In this document: piece by piece, positions 44,610-54,047 of the stretch
Layout: the number at the start of each line of letters is the position of its first letter
Position numbering within the stretch: the first letter of the stretch is position 1
Source of the DNA: Peptococcaceae bacterium UBA7702
GTDB lineage: Bacteria > Bacillota > Dehalobacteriia > UBA7702
Reading direction: 5' to 3'
Assembly (NCBI GenBank): GCA_002482535.1
Contig: DLGE01000001.1
Coordinates: 779,513-843,512, forward strand
Length of the DNA stretch: 64,000 bases
Position numbers and translations under genes: made by a program
Notes under the pieces: model-generated
The model's input: only the letters and a program-made list of their open reading frames with translations
What the model was told of the DNA's origin: nothing
Database searches by the model: none

Positions 44610-45641
44610 TTATTCCTTGGCCTCGCTATCTTCACCGAAGCTTGATACGTCTTTGTTCCTCATGGCCGACGTTACCTTTTCTTCGATTTCCTGAGCCGTA
44701 TCGGGATGCTCTTTCAGATATATTTTGACGTTTTCGCGTCCCTGGCCGATGCGTTCCTCCTCATAAGAGAACCAGGAGCCGCTCTTTTTGATGATATCGA
44801 GGTTTACGGCGATATCGAGAAGGCTGCCGACTTTGGAAACGCCTTCGCCGTAGATGATGTCGAATTCCGCCACCTTGAAGGGAGGCGCGACTTTATTTTT
44901 CACCACTTTGATCTTGGTGCGGTTGCCGATGATTTCGGTGCCGTTTTTGATGACTTCGGACTTCCTGATATCAATGCGTACGGAAGAGTAAAATTTCAAA
45001 GCCCGGCCGCCGGTGGTGGTTTCGGGGTTACCGTAGACTACGCCGATCTTATCGCGGATCTGATTGATGAAAATCACCGTGGTATTGGTTTTGCCGATCA
45101 CGCCGGTGAGTTTGCGCAAAGCCTGGGACATCAGTCTGGCGTGGACGCCCATGTGGCTGTCACCCATTTCCCCTTCCAGTTCGGCCCGGGGTACCAAGGC
45201 CGCCACGGAGTCCACAACGATGATGTCCACGGAGTTGCTACGCACCAAGGCTTCGGTGATTTCCAGAGCCTGTTCCCCCATGTCCGGCTGGGAAATCAAC
45301 AATTCATCGATATTGACGCCGAGTTTTCCGGCGTATTGAGGATCAAGGGCGTGTTCCGCGTCGATGAAGGCTGCAGTGCCGCCCATTTTTTGGGCTTCCG
45401 CGACGATATGCAGGGCAACGGTGGTTTTCCCGGAGGATTCCGGCCCGTAGATTTCAATAACTCTGCCTCTGGGCACACCGCCGACGCCAAGGGCGACGTC
45501 CAGGGCGAGGATGCCGGTGGGGATGACGTCAATATTCATTTTGGCGGCGTCACCCAAGCGCATAATGGCGCCTTTGCCGAAACTTTTTTCAATCTGATTT
45601 AAAGCGGCTTCCAGCGCTTCTTTTCTCTTATCTGCTTCCAT
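44610..45641 (-). CDS. recA: Recombinase RecA
   Basis: A 343-residue DNA recombinase and co-protease. Walker A is GPESSGKTT (about 66-74) and Walker B is IIVVDSVAAL. Other marks are loop L1 EGEMGDSHMGVHARLMSQAL, NQIRDKIG and the RIDIRK region. The C-terminus is acidic. It overlaps the thpR 3' end by 14 bases, so it is part of a pgsA-pncC-thpR-recA-recX run. No clear SOS box was noticed inside the overlapping upstream gene. Confidence 0.97.
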   Translation of the reverse strand: MEADKRKEALEAALNQIEKSFGKGAIMRLGDAAKMNIDVIPTGILALDVALGVGGVPRGRVIEIYGPESSGKTTVALHIVAEAQKMGGTAAFIDAEHALDPQYAGKLGVNIDELLISQPDMGEQALEITEALVRSNSVDIIVVDSVAALVPRAELEGEMGDSHMGVHARLMSQALRKLTGVIGKTNTTVIFINQIRDKIGVVYGNPETTTGGRALKFYSSVRIDIRKSEVIKNGTEIIGNRTKIKVVKNKVAPPFKVAEFDIIYGEGVSKVGSLLDIAVNLDIIKKSGSWFSYEEERIGQGRENVKIYLKEHPDTAQEIEEKVTSAMRNKDVSSFGEDSEAKE

Positions 45642-46209
45642 TTAGTTTTTCTCCATCCTTTATTTTAAATTCTTCCACAACGGTGTAAACCGGCGTTTTT
45701 CCCGTGAGGTCACTCTTCATCAGAAAGAACGAGCTGACGCGGAAATGGCCGAAAGAGTATGCTTCACGCTTTTTAAATTCGAATTCGCGATAAAAGCGTT
45801 CCTGACTGGGATCCTCGTATTTGACCCGGCCAACGGTCAGATGAGGAGAGAAGGGCTTTTGAGCGTTCCCCGGCGACGCCGCCTTGACTGCCTTTGCCAG
45901 GTCAAAAAGGGCCTTTTTCTTTTCCATGGCGACCCACAGGGTTTTCGGCGCAGCCAGGGAGGGAAAAGCGCCGACGCCTTTGAGTTCCATGGTAAAGGGC
46001 TGCATTCCTGTGGCGGCAGTAGCAAGGTTTTGGCAAAGAGCGGAGAGTTCCACCCCCTCTTCCTCGATTTCTCCCAAAAAATTCAGGGTGATATGAAGGT
46101 TTTCCCAAGGCACCCCTTTGATGCCTTTGACGATACCAAGATCCCCGTAAAAGGACGCGATGTTTTTTCTGATTTCAGTGGGGAGCAAAATCGCCACAAA
46201 GGCTCTCAT
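45628..46209 (-). CDS. thpR: RNA 2',3'-cyclic phosphodiesterase (ThpR, 2H family)
   Basis: A 193-residue 2H phosphoesterase with both HxT motifs: LHITLNFLGE (His39) and FSPHLTVGRVK. It opens 2',3'-cyclic phosphates and was once called a 2'-5' RNA ligase. The ATG at 46209 shares its A with the upstream pncC stop (TGATG). The end overlaps recA. Confidence 0.92.
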   Translation of the reverse strand: MRAFVAILLPTEIRKNIASFYGDLGIVKGIKGVPWENLHITLNFLGEIEEEGVELSALCQNLATAATGMQPFTMELKGVGAFPSLAAPKTLWVAMEKKKALFDLAKAVKAASPGNAQKPFSPHLTVGRVKYEDPSQERFYREFEFKKREAYSFGHFRVSSFFLMKSDLTGKTPVYTVVEEFKIKDGEKLNGSR

Positions 46210-46673
46210 CAAAACACCTTCTCCGCAATGAAGGCGAAGGCCGTCTCAACGGTCTGCCGGCGAATCTCTTCCCGGCTGCCCTGAAAGAGGTTTTTTTTCA
46301 CGTAGATGTTATCTCCCCAGGCCAGACCCATATAAACAAGGCCCACCGGCTTTTTAGCCGAACCGCCGCCGGGACCCGCAATACCCGTCACGGAGACAGC
46401 GCAGTCGGCCCCCGATACATCCTTGAGGCCTCGTGCCATTTCATAAGCGCATTCTTCGCTTACCGCGCCCCAGACTGTCAGCGTCTCTTTTTTGACGCCC
46501 AGAATCTTCTGTTTGGCCTCGTTGCTGTAAGTAACCAGGCCGTAGCCAAAAATGGCGGAGACCCCCGCCACAGCGGTGAGGGCGGCGGCGATCAGACCGC
46601 CGGTACAGGATTCGGCAGTGGCCACGGTGACGCCATCGGCAATCAGTTTTTCAATGACTTCTTTTTGTTCCAT
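46209..46673 (-). CDS. pncC: Nicotinamide-nucleotide amidohydrolase (CinA C-terminal domain)
   Basis: A 154-residue PncC that deamidates NMN in NAD recycling. Family motifs are TAESCTGGLIAAALT, YSNEAKQKILGV and SVTGIAGPGGGSAKKPVGLV. Only the C-terminal CinA domain is present, not the N-terminal nucleotide-binding half that many Firmicutes fuse to it. Start and stop each overlap neighbours by one base (TGATG), so pgsA, pncC and thpR are translationally coupled. Confidence 0.93.
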   Translation of the reverse strand: MEQKEVIEKLIADGVTVATAESCTGGLIAAALTAVAGVSAIFGYGLVTYSNEAKQKILGVKKETLTVWGAVSEECAYEMARGLKDVSGADCAVSVTGIAGPGGGSAKKPVGLVYMGLAWGDNIYVKKNLFQGSREEIRRQTVETAFAFIAEKVF

Positions 46674-47227
46674 CAGGAAAACAATTCCTTGCTTTTATAA
46701 AAATAGTCGGCGCCGGAAAGGATCGTAATCACCGCGGCGATCCAGATCAACGCGGTGCCGAGCCAATCCGGGAAGACCGCAAATTGCCCCGCCAAAAGCA
46801 CATAGGTGATGGCGACGATTTGGGAAACCGTCTTCAGCTTGCCAAAATAGGAGGCGGCGATCACAATGCCCTTATCGGCGGCAATGGCCCGCAGTCCCGT
46901 CACCATCAGTTCACGGGTTAAGATAATGATAATGACCACAGCGCCAACGTCTTCTAAGGCCAACAGACAGATGAGAGTAGCCAAAATCAGCAGCTTATCG
47001 GCAAGGGGATCGAGGAATTTACCCAGGCTGGTCACAAGATTGCGGGAACGGGCAAAGTAGCCGTCAAGACCGTCGGTGGCGGCGGCGGCCACAAACAGAA
47101 TCGCGGCAATCAAATACTTGCCGGGAGTCGGTAAGAGCAGCACCAACATGATCAAAGGAATCATGGCGATCCGAATCAGCGTGATGGTATTGGGTAAATT
47201 GAGATCAAGCTTAAACTTTTGCTTCAT
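46673..47227 (-). CDS. pgsA: CDP-diacylglycerol-glycerol-3-phosphate 3-phosphatidyltransferase
   Basis: Makes phosphatidylglycerol phosphate, the entry to acidic phospholipids. The 184-residue protein has several membrane spans and the CDP-alcohol transferase signature TDGLDGYFARSRN followed by FLDPLADK. N-terminal LPNTITLIRI is typical of PgsA. AAAGGAA site before the ATG. Upstream, 47228-47294 is AT-rich and holds short direct repeats. Confidence 0.95.
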   Translation of the reverse strand: MKQKFKLDLNLPNTITLIRIAMIPLIMLVLLLPTPGKYLIAAILFVAAAATDGLDGYFARSRNLVTSLGKFLDPLADKLLILATLICLLALEDVGAVVIIIILTRELMVTGLRAIAADKGIVIAASYFGKLKTVSQIVAITYVLLAGQFAVFPDWLGTALIWIAAVITILSGADYFYKSKELFS

Positions 47228-47294
47228 TTGCGTTTCCTTTCTTCTCCATAAATTGAAAACTGAAATTTATTCTTCATTCTATTTGAATTTGAAT

Positions 47295-48623
47295 TTAAAT
47301 TTGGATTTCTCCGGTCAGGTCGTATACGTCGCTGCCGGTGATATTCACCGGTACAAGGTCGCCGGGGGCATAAGCGCCTTTGGCCCTTACATAAGTGATT
47401 CCGTCAACTTCCGGCGCCTGAAACCAGGTCCGTCCATAATAAGGATACGTTTCATGGAGGGGATCGTCTTCTGGGGTAACGCCGTCGATGAGCACCATCT
47501 CTTCCCTGCCCACCCAGGAGGTCAACCGTTGGGTGGAACAGCGGCTCAAAAGCGCCATAAGACTGTCGTAACGGTCAGCTTTGCAGTCTTCGTCCACTTG
47601 ATCGGGAAGATCATAGGCCACGGTATCCTCTTCCCTGGAATAGGGAAACACGCCGACCCAATCGAGTTTCGCTTCGGTTAGAAAATCGCAAAGAAGCGTG
47701 AAATCTTCCTCGCTTTCTCCAGGAAAGCCCACGATAAAGGTACTGCGAATCACAAAGTCAGGATCAGCTTTTCTGATCCGCGCCAGCAGATCACGAAGTT
47801 TCTTTCGGCGTTCCGGCCGTCCCATGGCTTTGAGCACGGAATCCGCGGCATGCTGCATGGGAATATCCAAATAATTGCAGATCTTTTCTTCCCCGGCCAT
47901 CAATGCCAGCAGTTCATCGTCAATGCGGCTGGGATAGCTGTAGAGCAGGCGAATCCGGACGACATCAAGGTTCACCAGTTCTTTTAGAAGCTCTTTCAGC
48001 ATCACTTTGCCATAGCGGTCTTTACCGTATACCGTCGTGTCCTGGGCCAGCAAATTGATCTCCTTGACACCGCCGTCGATGAGTTCTTTGGCTTCCGCTA
48101 AGATATCCTCGATGCTGCGGCTGACGTAAGGCCCCCGCATTTGAGGGATCGTACAGAAGGTACAGCAGTTATCGCAGCCTTCGGCGATTTTCAGGTAGGC
48201 CCAATGGGACGGCGTCGATAAAACGCGGCGATAGCCATAACCGGCATCTGGGGCCACGGATTCCTTCCCTGCGGTTGGAAACAGCTCCTTTAACCGCTCA
48301 CCAACGGTTTCAAAATTCAGAGAGGTCAGCCAAAGATCCACTTCGGGGATTTCCCTGGCCAATTCTTCCCGGTACTTTTGCACCATGCAGCCGGTGACCA
48401 CGAGACAGCGGCAGTTTTGTTCCTTCCGCGCCGCGCAACGGATGATTGCATCGATGCTCTCCTCTTTGGCCGCGGCAATAAAACCGCAGGTATTGACAAT
48501 GATGATTTCGGCTTCCCCAAAGTCGCCGGTTAAGGTATAGTTCTGCCCTTTTAAAATGGCCATCATGCGCTCGCTGTCCACGAGGTTTTTGGCGCAGCCG
48601 AGGCTTAAAATCGCTGTTTTCAA
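47295..48623 (-). CDS. rimO: Ribosomal protein S12 methylthiotransferase RimO
   Basis: Radical-SAM enzyme that methylthiolates an Asp of ribosomal protein S12. 442 residues: an N-terminal UPF0004 domain with Cys residues in SLGCAKN, NTCGFI and GCMVQ; the radical-SAM cluster motif CDNCCTFCTIP; and a C-terminal TRAM domain. The start is a TTG with GAGGAG six bases upstream. It lies 10 bases past the RodZ-like gene. Confidence 0.95.
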   Translation of the reverse strand: MKTAILSLGCAKNLVDSERMMAILKGQNYTLTGDFGEAEIIIVNTCGFIAAAKEESIDAIIRCAARKEQNCRCLVVTGCMVQKYREELAREIPEVDLWLTSLNFETVGERLKELFPTAGKESVAPDAGYGYRRVLSTPSHWAYLKIAEGCDNCCTFCTIPQMRGPYVSRSIEDILAEAKELIDGGVKEINLLAQDTTVYGKDRYGKVMLKELLKELVNLDVVRIRLLYSYPSRIDDELLALMAGEEKICNYLDIPMQHAADSVLKAMGRPERRKKLRDLLARIRKADPDFVIRSTFIVGFPGESEEDFTLLCDFLTEAKLDWVGVFPYSREEDTVAYDLPDQVDEDCKADRYDSLMALLSRCSTQRLTSWVGREEMVLIDGVTPEDDPLHETYPYYGRTWFQAPEVDGITYVRAKGAYAPGDLVPVNITGSDVYDLTGEIQI

Positions 48624-48633
48624 ATGATGCTCC

Positions 48634-49062
48634 TCAAACCCAAAGGCGGCTGCCGAAAAATGAGAATAAGGCCAGTACCGCCAAGGTAATTAAAATGGAA
48701 ACGAGCAGACGCCGGTGGCGCGCAGAACGCTGGGAGACATCCTCCCACTGCTTGTTTCTTTTTTCAATGTGGTCTTCCGGCTTGAACAGCCGTTTTTCCA
48801 AGCTGCTGTTGATAAAAGAAGACTCGTCGTAGCCGATTTCCTTCATGATCTCTTCGGCGATCTTCTTGGGATTTAAGCCCAAGTAAGACGCGTAGGTTTT
48901 GGCGTAGCCGATGGCAAAGGTTTTCCCCGGCAAATCGTCGTAGGATTCTTCTTCCAAAGCAAATAGATAGCGGGCGTCGATATCCAGGGCCACCGCCACT
49001 TCACTCAAGGTGAAGCCGGCGTCCATTCTACCCTGCTGAAAACGCATTCCTGTTGTTCCCAT
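48634..49062 (-). CDS. RodZ-like HTH and membrane protein
   Basis: A 142-residue protein with an N-terminal Cro-like HTH_25 domain (FTLSEVAVALDIDARYLFALEEE, GYAKTYASYLGL), a basic linker, and one C-terminal membrane span (about 118-138). It matches the N-terminal part of RodZ, the MreB-binding cell-shape factor, but lacks the periplasmic domain. AGGAG site before the ATG. It lies between ftsK and rimO, a common Firmicute position. Confidence 0.83.
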   Translation of the reverse strand: MGTTGMRFQQGRMDAGFTLSEVAVALDIDARYLFALEEESYDDLPGKTFAIGYAKTYASYLGLNPKKIAEEIMKEIGYDESSFINSSLEKRLFKPEDHIEKRNKQWEDVSQRSARHRRLLVSILITLAVLALFSFFGSRLWV

Positions 49063-49118
49063 GTTTTTCTCCTGCTGTAAAAGTAAAGGGATCGCATTGA
49101 AATTCATTAAAGTGATCG

Positions 49119-51746
49119 TTATTCGTCAAATAAGGACTGTTCCTGAGGCTCTTTAAAGGCATCGTCAAAAACCTCCAAAGACATCAGCACCGTCCTGGGT
49201 TTCGCGCCTTCGGCGGGGCCGATGACACCTTTTTCCTGCAACTCTTCCATAATGCGGGCAGCGCGGTTGTATCCGATGCGGAATCTTCGCTGCATCATCG
49301 AAGTGGAAGCCTGTCCCGCGGTAATGGCGGCATGGGCGGCATCGAAAAAGAGTTCGTCGCCGTAATCCTCTTCTTTTTTCGCGGCGGTATCCACAGCCTG
49401 AGCCACGCCTTCGATATAATCGGGGCTGCCCTGGCGTTTATAGTGGTCTAAGATCGCCAAAGCGTCGCGGTCGGAGAGCCAAGCGCCCTGGACCCGCACG
49501 GGTTTGGCATGGCCGACGGGCAGATAAAGCATATCGCCTTTGCCCAGGAGTTTTTCGGCGCCGCCCATATCGAGAATGGTTCTGGAATCGGTTTGAGAGG
49601 AAACCGATAGGGCGATGCGGGAAGGGATGTTCGCCTTGATCAGCCCGGTGATCACATCCACCGAGGGGCGCTGGGTGGCGACGACCAGATGAATCCCGGC
49701 GGCCCGGGCTTTTTGAGCCAAACGGCAAATGGAGGCTTCCACGTCTTTCGCCGCCACCATCATCAAATCGGCCAATTCGTCAATGAAGATCACGATTTGC
49801 GGCATCTTATCGTTGACGTCTTCTACAAGGTCGTTATAACCTTCAATATTTCTAACGCGGTTCTGATTAAATAGGGTATAGCGATTTTCCATTTCACGAA
49901 GGGCCCATTTCAAAGCTCCCGCCGCTTTTTTCGGATCGGTGACCACCGGCGTAATCAAATGGGGCAGCCCCTCATAGATCACAAATTCCACCTGCTTGGG
50001 GTCGATCATGATAAATTTCACCTGATCCGGCGTGGCTTTGAAGAGAATGGAGCAAATCATCGTATTCATGCACACGCTTTTCCCGGAACCGGTGGTGCCG
50101 GCGATCAGCAGGTGAGGCATGGCAGCCAAATCGCCGATGATCGGATTGCCGGTGATATCCTTCCCGAATGCACAGGTGAGTCTTGAAGGCAGATCAAAGA
50201 AACGGGAATTTTCCAAAATATCCCGGAAGTAGACGGTTACCGTATCCTTGCGGGGTACTTCGATGCCGATCACACTTTTTCCCGGCACCGGCGCTTCCAT
50301 ACGGATATCGGCGGCAGCCAGCTGCAAGGCGATATCATCGGCGAGGTTGACGATTTTACTGACTTTCACCCCGGGTCCCGGCTGCACCTCATAGCGGGTA
50401 ATGGCGGGACCGCAGCTAACTTCGGTGACCCTGGCCTGGACGCCAAAACTTTCCAACGTCTTTTCCAATTTGCTGATGCCGCTTTTGATGTTCTGCGCCA
50501 TCTGTTTTTGCCCGCCCTTCTCCCCCTTCGTCAGAATATTGCTTTTCGGGGGACTAAAATGAGGCTTCACGACGGTTTCCCCATCCTGGGCAGGCTGATC
50601 CTGTTCAACCCCTTTTGCTTCCTTGGGGGGAGGATCGACCTTAACGTCGATCTCTTCAAAAACAGAAACAGAAGCGGAAGCGGCGTTTTTGCCTTCGCTG
50701 GCTTCAGCGTATTCACCTTGTTCATCGTATATATGAGCGTCGATGCTTTCGGCGGAAAAGATCTTTTCGCTGATGTTCTCCGCCCCCGCGCCACCGTGGA
50801 GTCCGGCCACAAGGCCCATATCGGGATCCTTTTCCGCGTCATTGTAGGAAGGCGCGATATCTTCCACATCGCTGACACCGGTTAAATGCTCACGAAAAGA
50901 AACCGGCGTAAAATCGTCGCTGGCGATGTCTTTGGTAAAGACCATACCGTCAATGATGACCTTATCGTTGCCGGCATATTCCACAACCTTTTTCTTTTTT
51001 AGGCCGTTGCTCCCGCCCCGGTTTTTCGCGAACCATTTCTTTTGGCCGCCCAAATCGTGATGTGCTTCCTCATCCTTAACGTCGGCTTTTGCCGCCGACT
51101 CCTTACCGCCCCTGTTCGGCGCTTCCTTTTCCTGGGTCTTTTCTGCTTTGCGCTCTTGGCGGTGGTCCTTCACCTTGGTGAGAAAGGCGGATAAGGAAAA
51201 ATCTGCCAGCATTAGCACGGAAACGAGGCTGAGCAGAACCAAAAACAGGATGGCAATGCTTTTATGCATCAATAACAGCAGGAAAAAGGCGCACAAACCG
51301 CCCAGCACACCGCCACCGCGGCCGCCGGCGGCCACCTGCATAAAGCCGTTAAAGTCAATGAATTTCTGATCGATGCAGAGAAAAGACAGCACAGCAAGGA
51401 GTAACAGAGAGGAAAAGACCACGTATTTTACGAAACCAAAATCAGGGCTTTCCTTTTTATAAAAGGCATAAGCCAGAAGCAACAGAAAAAAAGGAACGAC
51501 AAAGCGTCCGATCCCGAAAAGCAGCACAAACAGCTTGACCAGGTATTGGGGGGCAAGCATCAGGCCGCTGACCTTGATATCGGGAGAAACGGCAATCAAT
51601 AAAATAAGGAGCAGTGCGGCGCAAAGCAGCAGGATCGCCATGATACCGTTGTTTGTCAGTCTTCTGCTCCGATTCTTTTTCTGCGCGCCGGTTTTTCCTT
51701 TGCTTTTACCGCCTTTTGCAGGCGTTTTCTTTTTTGGTGCAGTCAT
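49119..51746 (-). CDS. FtsK/SpoIIIE family DNA translocase
   Basis: An 875-residue septal DNA pump that moves chromosomes at division and, in spore formers, into the forespore. It has a basic N-terminus, four membrane spans (about 33-180), a long charged linker (about 190-410), an alpha/beta motor domain with Walker A GTTGSGKSV (about 550) and Walker B IVIFIDELADLM, and the C-terminal gamma winged helix (RRFRIGYNRAARIMEELQ) that reads KOPS/SRS. The synteny with tepA and ylzJ is that of Bacillus spoIIIE, though here those genes diverge from it. Confidence 0.95.
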   Translation of the reverse strand: MTAPKKKTPAKGGKSKGKTGAQKKNRSRRLTNNGIMAILLLCAALLLILLIAVSPDIKVSGLMLAPQYLVKLFVLLFGIGRFVVPFFLLLLAYAFYKKESPDFGFVKYVVFSSLLLLAVLSFLCIDQKFIDFNGFMQVAAGGRGGGVLGGLCAFFLLLLMHKSIAILFLVLLSLVSVLMLADFSLSAFLTKVKDHRQERKAEKTQEKEAPNRGGKESAAKADVKDEEAHHDLGGQKKWFAKNRGGSNGLKKKKVVEYAGNDKVIIDGMVFTKDIASDDFTPVSFREHLTGVSDVEDIAPSYNDAEKDPDMGLVAGLHGGAGAENISEKIFSAESIDAHIYDEQGEYAEASEGKNAASASVSVFEEIDVKVDPPPKEAKGVEQDQPAQDGETVVKPHFSPPKSNILTKGEKGGQKQMAQNIKSGISKLEKTLESFGVQARVTEVSCGPAITRYEVQPGPGVKVSKIVNLADDIALQLAAADIRMEAPVPGKSVIGIEVPRKDTVTVYFRDILENSRFFDLPSRLTCAFGKDITGNPIIGDLAAMPHLLIAGTTGSGKSVCMNTMICSILFKATPDQVKFIMIDPKQVEFVIYEGLPHLITPVVTDPKKAAGALKWALREMENRYTLFNQNRVRNIEGYNDLVEDVNDKMPQIVIFIDELADLMMVAAKDVEASICRLAQKARAAGIHLVVATQRPSVDVITGLIKANIPSRIALSVSSQTDSRTILDMGGAEKLLGKGDMLYLPVGHAKPVRVQGAWLSDRDALAILDHYKRQGSPDYIEGVAQAVDTAAKKEEDYGDELFFDAAHAAITAGQASTSMMQRRFRIGYNRAARIMEELQEKGVIGPAEGAKPRTVLMSLEVFDDAFKEPQEQSLFDE

Positions 51747-51936
51747 TTCTTACCTCTGATTCTGAATCTTAACAGAATAATCTAACTTATTTATTTCGAT
51801 ATATATAGGATTTTTCCTGCTTTTCGCCAATATTTTCTCGTCCTCTGCCTTTCTCCGCGTATTTTTTACATCTTTTATCCGAATAATAAACCCAGTAAGA
51901 AAACAGATGTCAGATTGTCGAGAAAGGCTTCGTCTT

Positions 51937-52126
51937 TTCGGGCAAATACCTTTGGTATTTGCTGCCGAAGGACACGATCTTAACCTTGGAAAGCCCTCTG
52001 GCCTTTCCTAAGGTTAAGAGTCGGACCAGTGAACGCTTTGGCCTGCGGCTGCGCCGTGTACATAGAGGTACTCAAGCTGTCGTGGGCCAAAGGGTTCGCC
52101 GTGTATCAGTCTTTGTCAACGGTCTG
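51937..52126 (+). ncRNA. Putative structured RNA or leader upstream of tepA, family not recognised
   Basis: Within the 394-base gap between ftsK and tepA the plus strand can fold into consecutive stable elements. They are a 14-bp hairpin (51937-51969), a 15-17-bp hairpin (51979-52018), and a branched domain. The branched domain is closed by CGGACC/GGTCTG (52022-52027 with 52121-52126). Its 12-of-13-bp helix is 52031-52043 with 52085-52097, and two small inner hairpins sit inside. The tepA ribosome site follows four bases later. It may be a cis-regulatory leader or an independent RNA. From 51747 to 51936 I see no gene. Confidence 0.5.
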
Positions 52127-52140
52127 AACGGAGGTAACAT

Positions 52141-52875
52141 ATGCGAAATCCCTTTACCATAAACAAACCGAAGAACGAGCACAAAGAAGAAGAACAAAAA
52201 AACGAGACTCCCCTGCAAAACATTACAGAACTGGGGCAAATGACACTGCCTGAATTCAAAAGCGATATCCATGTGATCAGCATCATCGGTCAGATCGAAG
52301 GCCACATGGTCATGGCCCCGCAGAATAAAACGACAAAATACGAGCATATTCTGCCACAGCTCATTGGCGCGGAACAGTCCGACGACATCAAAGGCGTGCT
52401 CTTTCTTTTAAACACCGTCGGCGGCGACGTGGAAGCCGGTTTGGCCATTGCGGAAATGATCTCCACCATGAGAAAACCCACGGTTTCCCTGGTATTGGGA
52501 GGCGGGCACAGCATCGGCGTGCCTGTGGCCGTCTCGGCGCGACACAGCTTTATCGCTCCCACCGCCACCATGACGCTGCATCCCATCCGCTTGACGGGCC
52601 TCGTCATCGGCGTGCAGCAGAGCTTTAATTACTTTCAAAAAATGCAGGACCGGGTCGTCAGTTTCATTACCGACAACAGCCATATTGACGAAGCAAAACT
52701 TAGAGAACTGATGATGAAAACAGGCGAGTTGGCCCAGGACATCGGCACCATCGTCATCGGCAAAGATGCCGTGGAATACGGCCTCATCGATGGGATCGGC
52801 GGCGTCGGCGACGCCATCGCCAAACTAAAAGAAATGATCAAAACCGAGGAACAGAAAAACGAGGTGATGAACTGA
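52141..52875 (+). CDS. tepA: ClpP-fold serine protease TepA (translocation-enhancing protein)
   Basis: A 244-residue ClpP-like protease. The Ser nucleophile is Ser124 in GGGHSIGVP and the catalytic His is His147 in TMTLHPIRLTG. The oxyanion loop NTVGGDVEAG is also present. A charged N-terminal extension (about 1-25) precedes the fold. In Bacillus, TepA (YmfB) aids secretion or spore processes; the role here is inferred. GGAGG lies six bases before the ATG, directly after a structured stretch. It is coupled to ylzJ by a one-base stop/start overlap. Confidence 0.92.
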   Translation: MRNPFTINKPKNEHKEEEQKNETPLQNITELGQMTLPEFKSDIHVISIIGQIEGHMVMAPQNKTTKYEHILPQLIGAEQSDDIKGVLFLLNTVGGDVEAGLAIAEMISTMRKPTVSLVLGGGHSIGVPVAVSARHSFIAPTATMTLHPIRLTGLVIGVQQSFNYFQKMQDRVVSFITDNSHIDEAKLRELMMKTGELAQDIGTIVIGKDAVEYGLIDGIGGVGDAIAKLKEMIKTEEQKNEVMN

Positions 52876-53087
52876 TGATCTGGACCATTATGCCGGAGGA
52901 CGTGATTATGGAAGGTAGCGGCCAGATCAAAGCGGCCCAGGAATATAGCTACCGGCAACGGCGCATCTTGGGCTATCCGGTGGCAGACGGCCGCGTTTGC
53001 ATCGTACAGATCGTCAGCTCCGACCCAAAAGACTATCTCGATCCCCGTTTTCAGCCGGGAACCCTCGTCGATTGCCGAAAGTGGTAA
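52875..53087 (+). CDS. ylzJ: YlzJ-like protein
   Basis: A 70-residue protein beginning MIWTIMPEDVIMEG and ending in PRFQPGTLVDCRKW, the YlzJ-like family found next to tepA and spoIIIE in spore formers. Function unknown. Its ATG overlaps the tepA stop (TGATG). Confidence 0.85.
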   Translation: MIWTIMPEDVIMEGSGQIKAAQEYSYRQRRILGYPVADGRVCIVQIVSSDPKDYLDPRFQPGTLVDCRKW

Positions 53088-53118
53088 AATTCAAAATAAT
53101 CTGGTATTCTGTCCTTGT

Positions 53119-53130
53119 TTGTGCTATAAT
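53119..53130 (+). promoter_or_regulatory. Extended -10 promoter of uppP
   Basis: TATAAT at 53125-53130 with TGC immediately before it, i.e. an extended -10; no good -35. An inverted repeat ATGAAAT/ATTTCAT (53139-53145 with 53172-53178) lies in the 5' leader. Confidence 0.55.
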
Positions 53131-53209
53131 GTCATAATATGAAATCGCATAAAGACGCGATGTACGCATATATTTCATTATTGCCGCCGATCAAGGAGGA
53201 CCTTCCATC

Positions 53210-53983
53210 ATGAATTGGTTTGAAGGTATATTTCTTGGGCTCGTCCAGGGCCTCACTGAATTTCTGCCTGTATCCAGCTCCGGCCATCTGACCATTTTCA
53301 GCTACTTTTTAAACGCCAAAGAGGCGGGGCTGACTTTTGATATTCTGCTTCATTTCGCCACGTTGCTTTCGGTGATCATCTGTTACCGGAAAGATCTCTG
53401 GGAGCTGATCCGTCATCCCCTCCAAAGATATGTACTGCTGATCATCATCGCCTCCATCCCCGCGGGGATTGCCGGCGTTGTGTTCGGCGATTTCTTTGCT
53501 TCCCTCTTCGAAAATATCTGGGTACCCGCCATTGCCCTGCTCTTCACCGCCGCGTTGCTGTTCGTTGCCGACCGTTTCCGCGGCGATCTTCAAGGCAAGG
53601 ATATGACCTGGTGGATGGCGCTTTTCATCGGTGTGATGCAGATGATCGCCATCTGTCCCGGGATCTCGCGCTCCGGCGCCACGATTTTTATCGCTTTATT
53701 GATCGGTCTTTCCCGGACAGAAGCGGCAAAGTTCTCATTCATCATGTCCATCCCCGTGATCCTCGGCTCCTTCCTTTTGGAAACCGTATCCGTGGTGAAA
53801 AACACGGGAACCTTTGCCCTGGAACCAGTTTTCCTGGTGGCCGCCGCCGTGGCCGCAGTCTCCGGCGTCCTCGCCATCAAGTTGGTGGTTAATCTCTTAA
53901 ACAAAGGCAGGCTGCGCTATTTTGCCTACTATTGCGCGCTTTTCGCCATGACGACGATTTTGTTCCTGTCTCTTGGCATGTAA
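53210..53983 (+). CDS. uppP: Undecaprenyl-diphosphate phosphatase
   Basis: Integral membrane phosphatase that regenerates undecaprenyl phosphate, the lipid carrier of peptidoglycan and teichoic acids; it also confers bacitracin tolerance. The 257-residue protein has about eight spans, with signature motifs LTEFLPVSSSGHL near the N-terminus and CPGISRSGATI in the middle. AAGGAGG site before the ATG. It ends at a shared terminator facing the DUF1836 gene. Confidence 0.96.
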   Translation: MNWFEGIFLGLVQGLTEFLPVSSSGHLTIFSYFLNAKEAGLTFDILLHFATLLSVIICYRKDLWELIRHPLQRYVLLIIIASIPAGIAGVVFGDFFASLFENIWVPAIALLFTAALLFVADRFRGDLQGKDMTWWMALFIGVMQMIAICPGISRSGATIFIALLIGLSRTEAAKFSFIMSIPVILGSFLLETVSVVKNTGTFALEPVFLVAAAVAAVSGVLAIKLVVNLLNKGRLRYFAYYCALFAMTTILFLSLGM

Positions 53984-54013
53984 AAACAACTGAAAACATA
54001 ATAAAAAACAATG

Positions 54014-54046
54014 TTACGGACGCCGCGGGGCGTCCGTTCTTTTTTA
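54014..54046. terminator. Terminator between uppP and the DUF1836 gene
   Basis: GC-rich stem ACGGACGCC/GGCGTCCGT with a small loop, followed by TCTTTTTT on the plus strand. Placed between convergent genes. Confidence 0.88.
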
Positions 54047-54047
54047 T

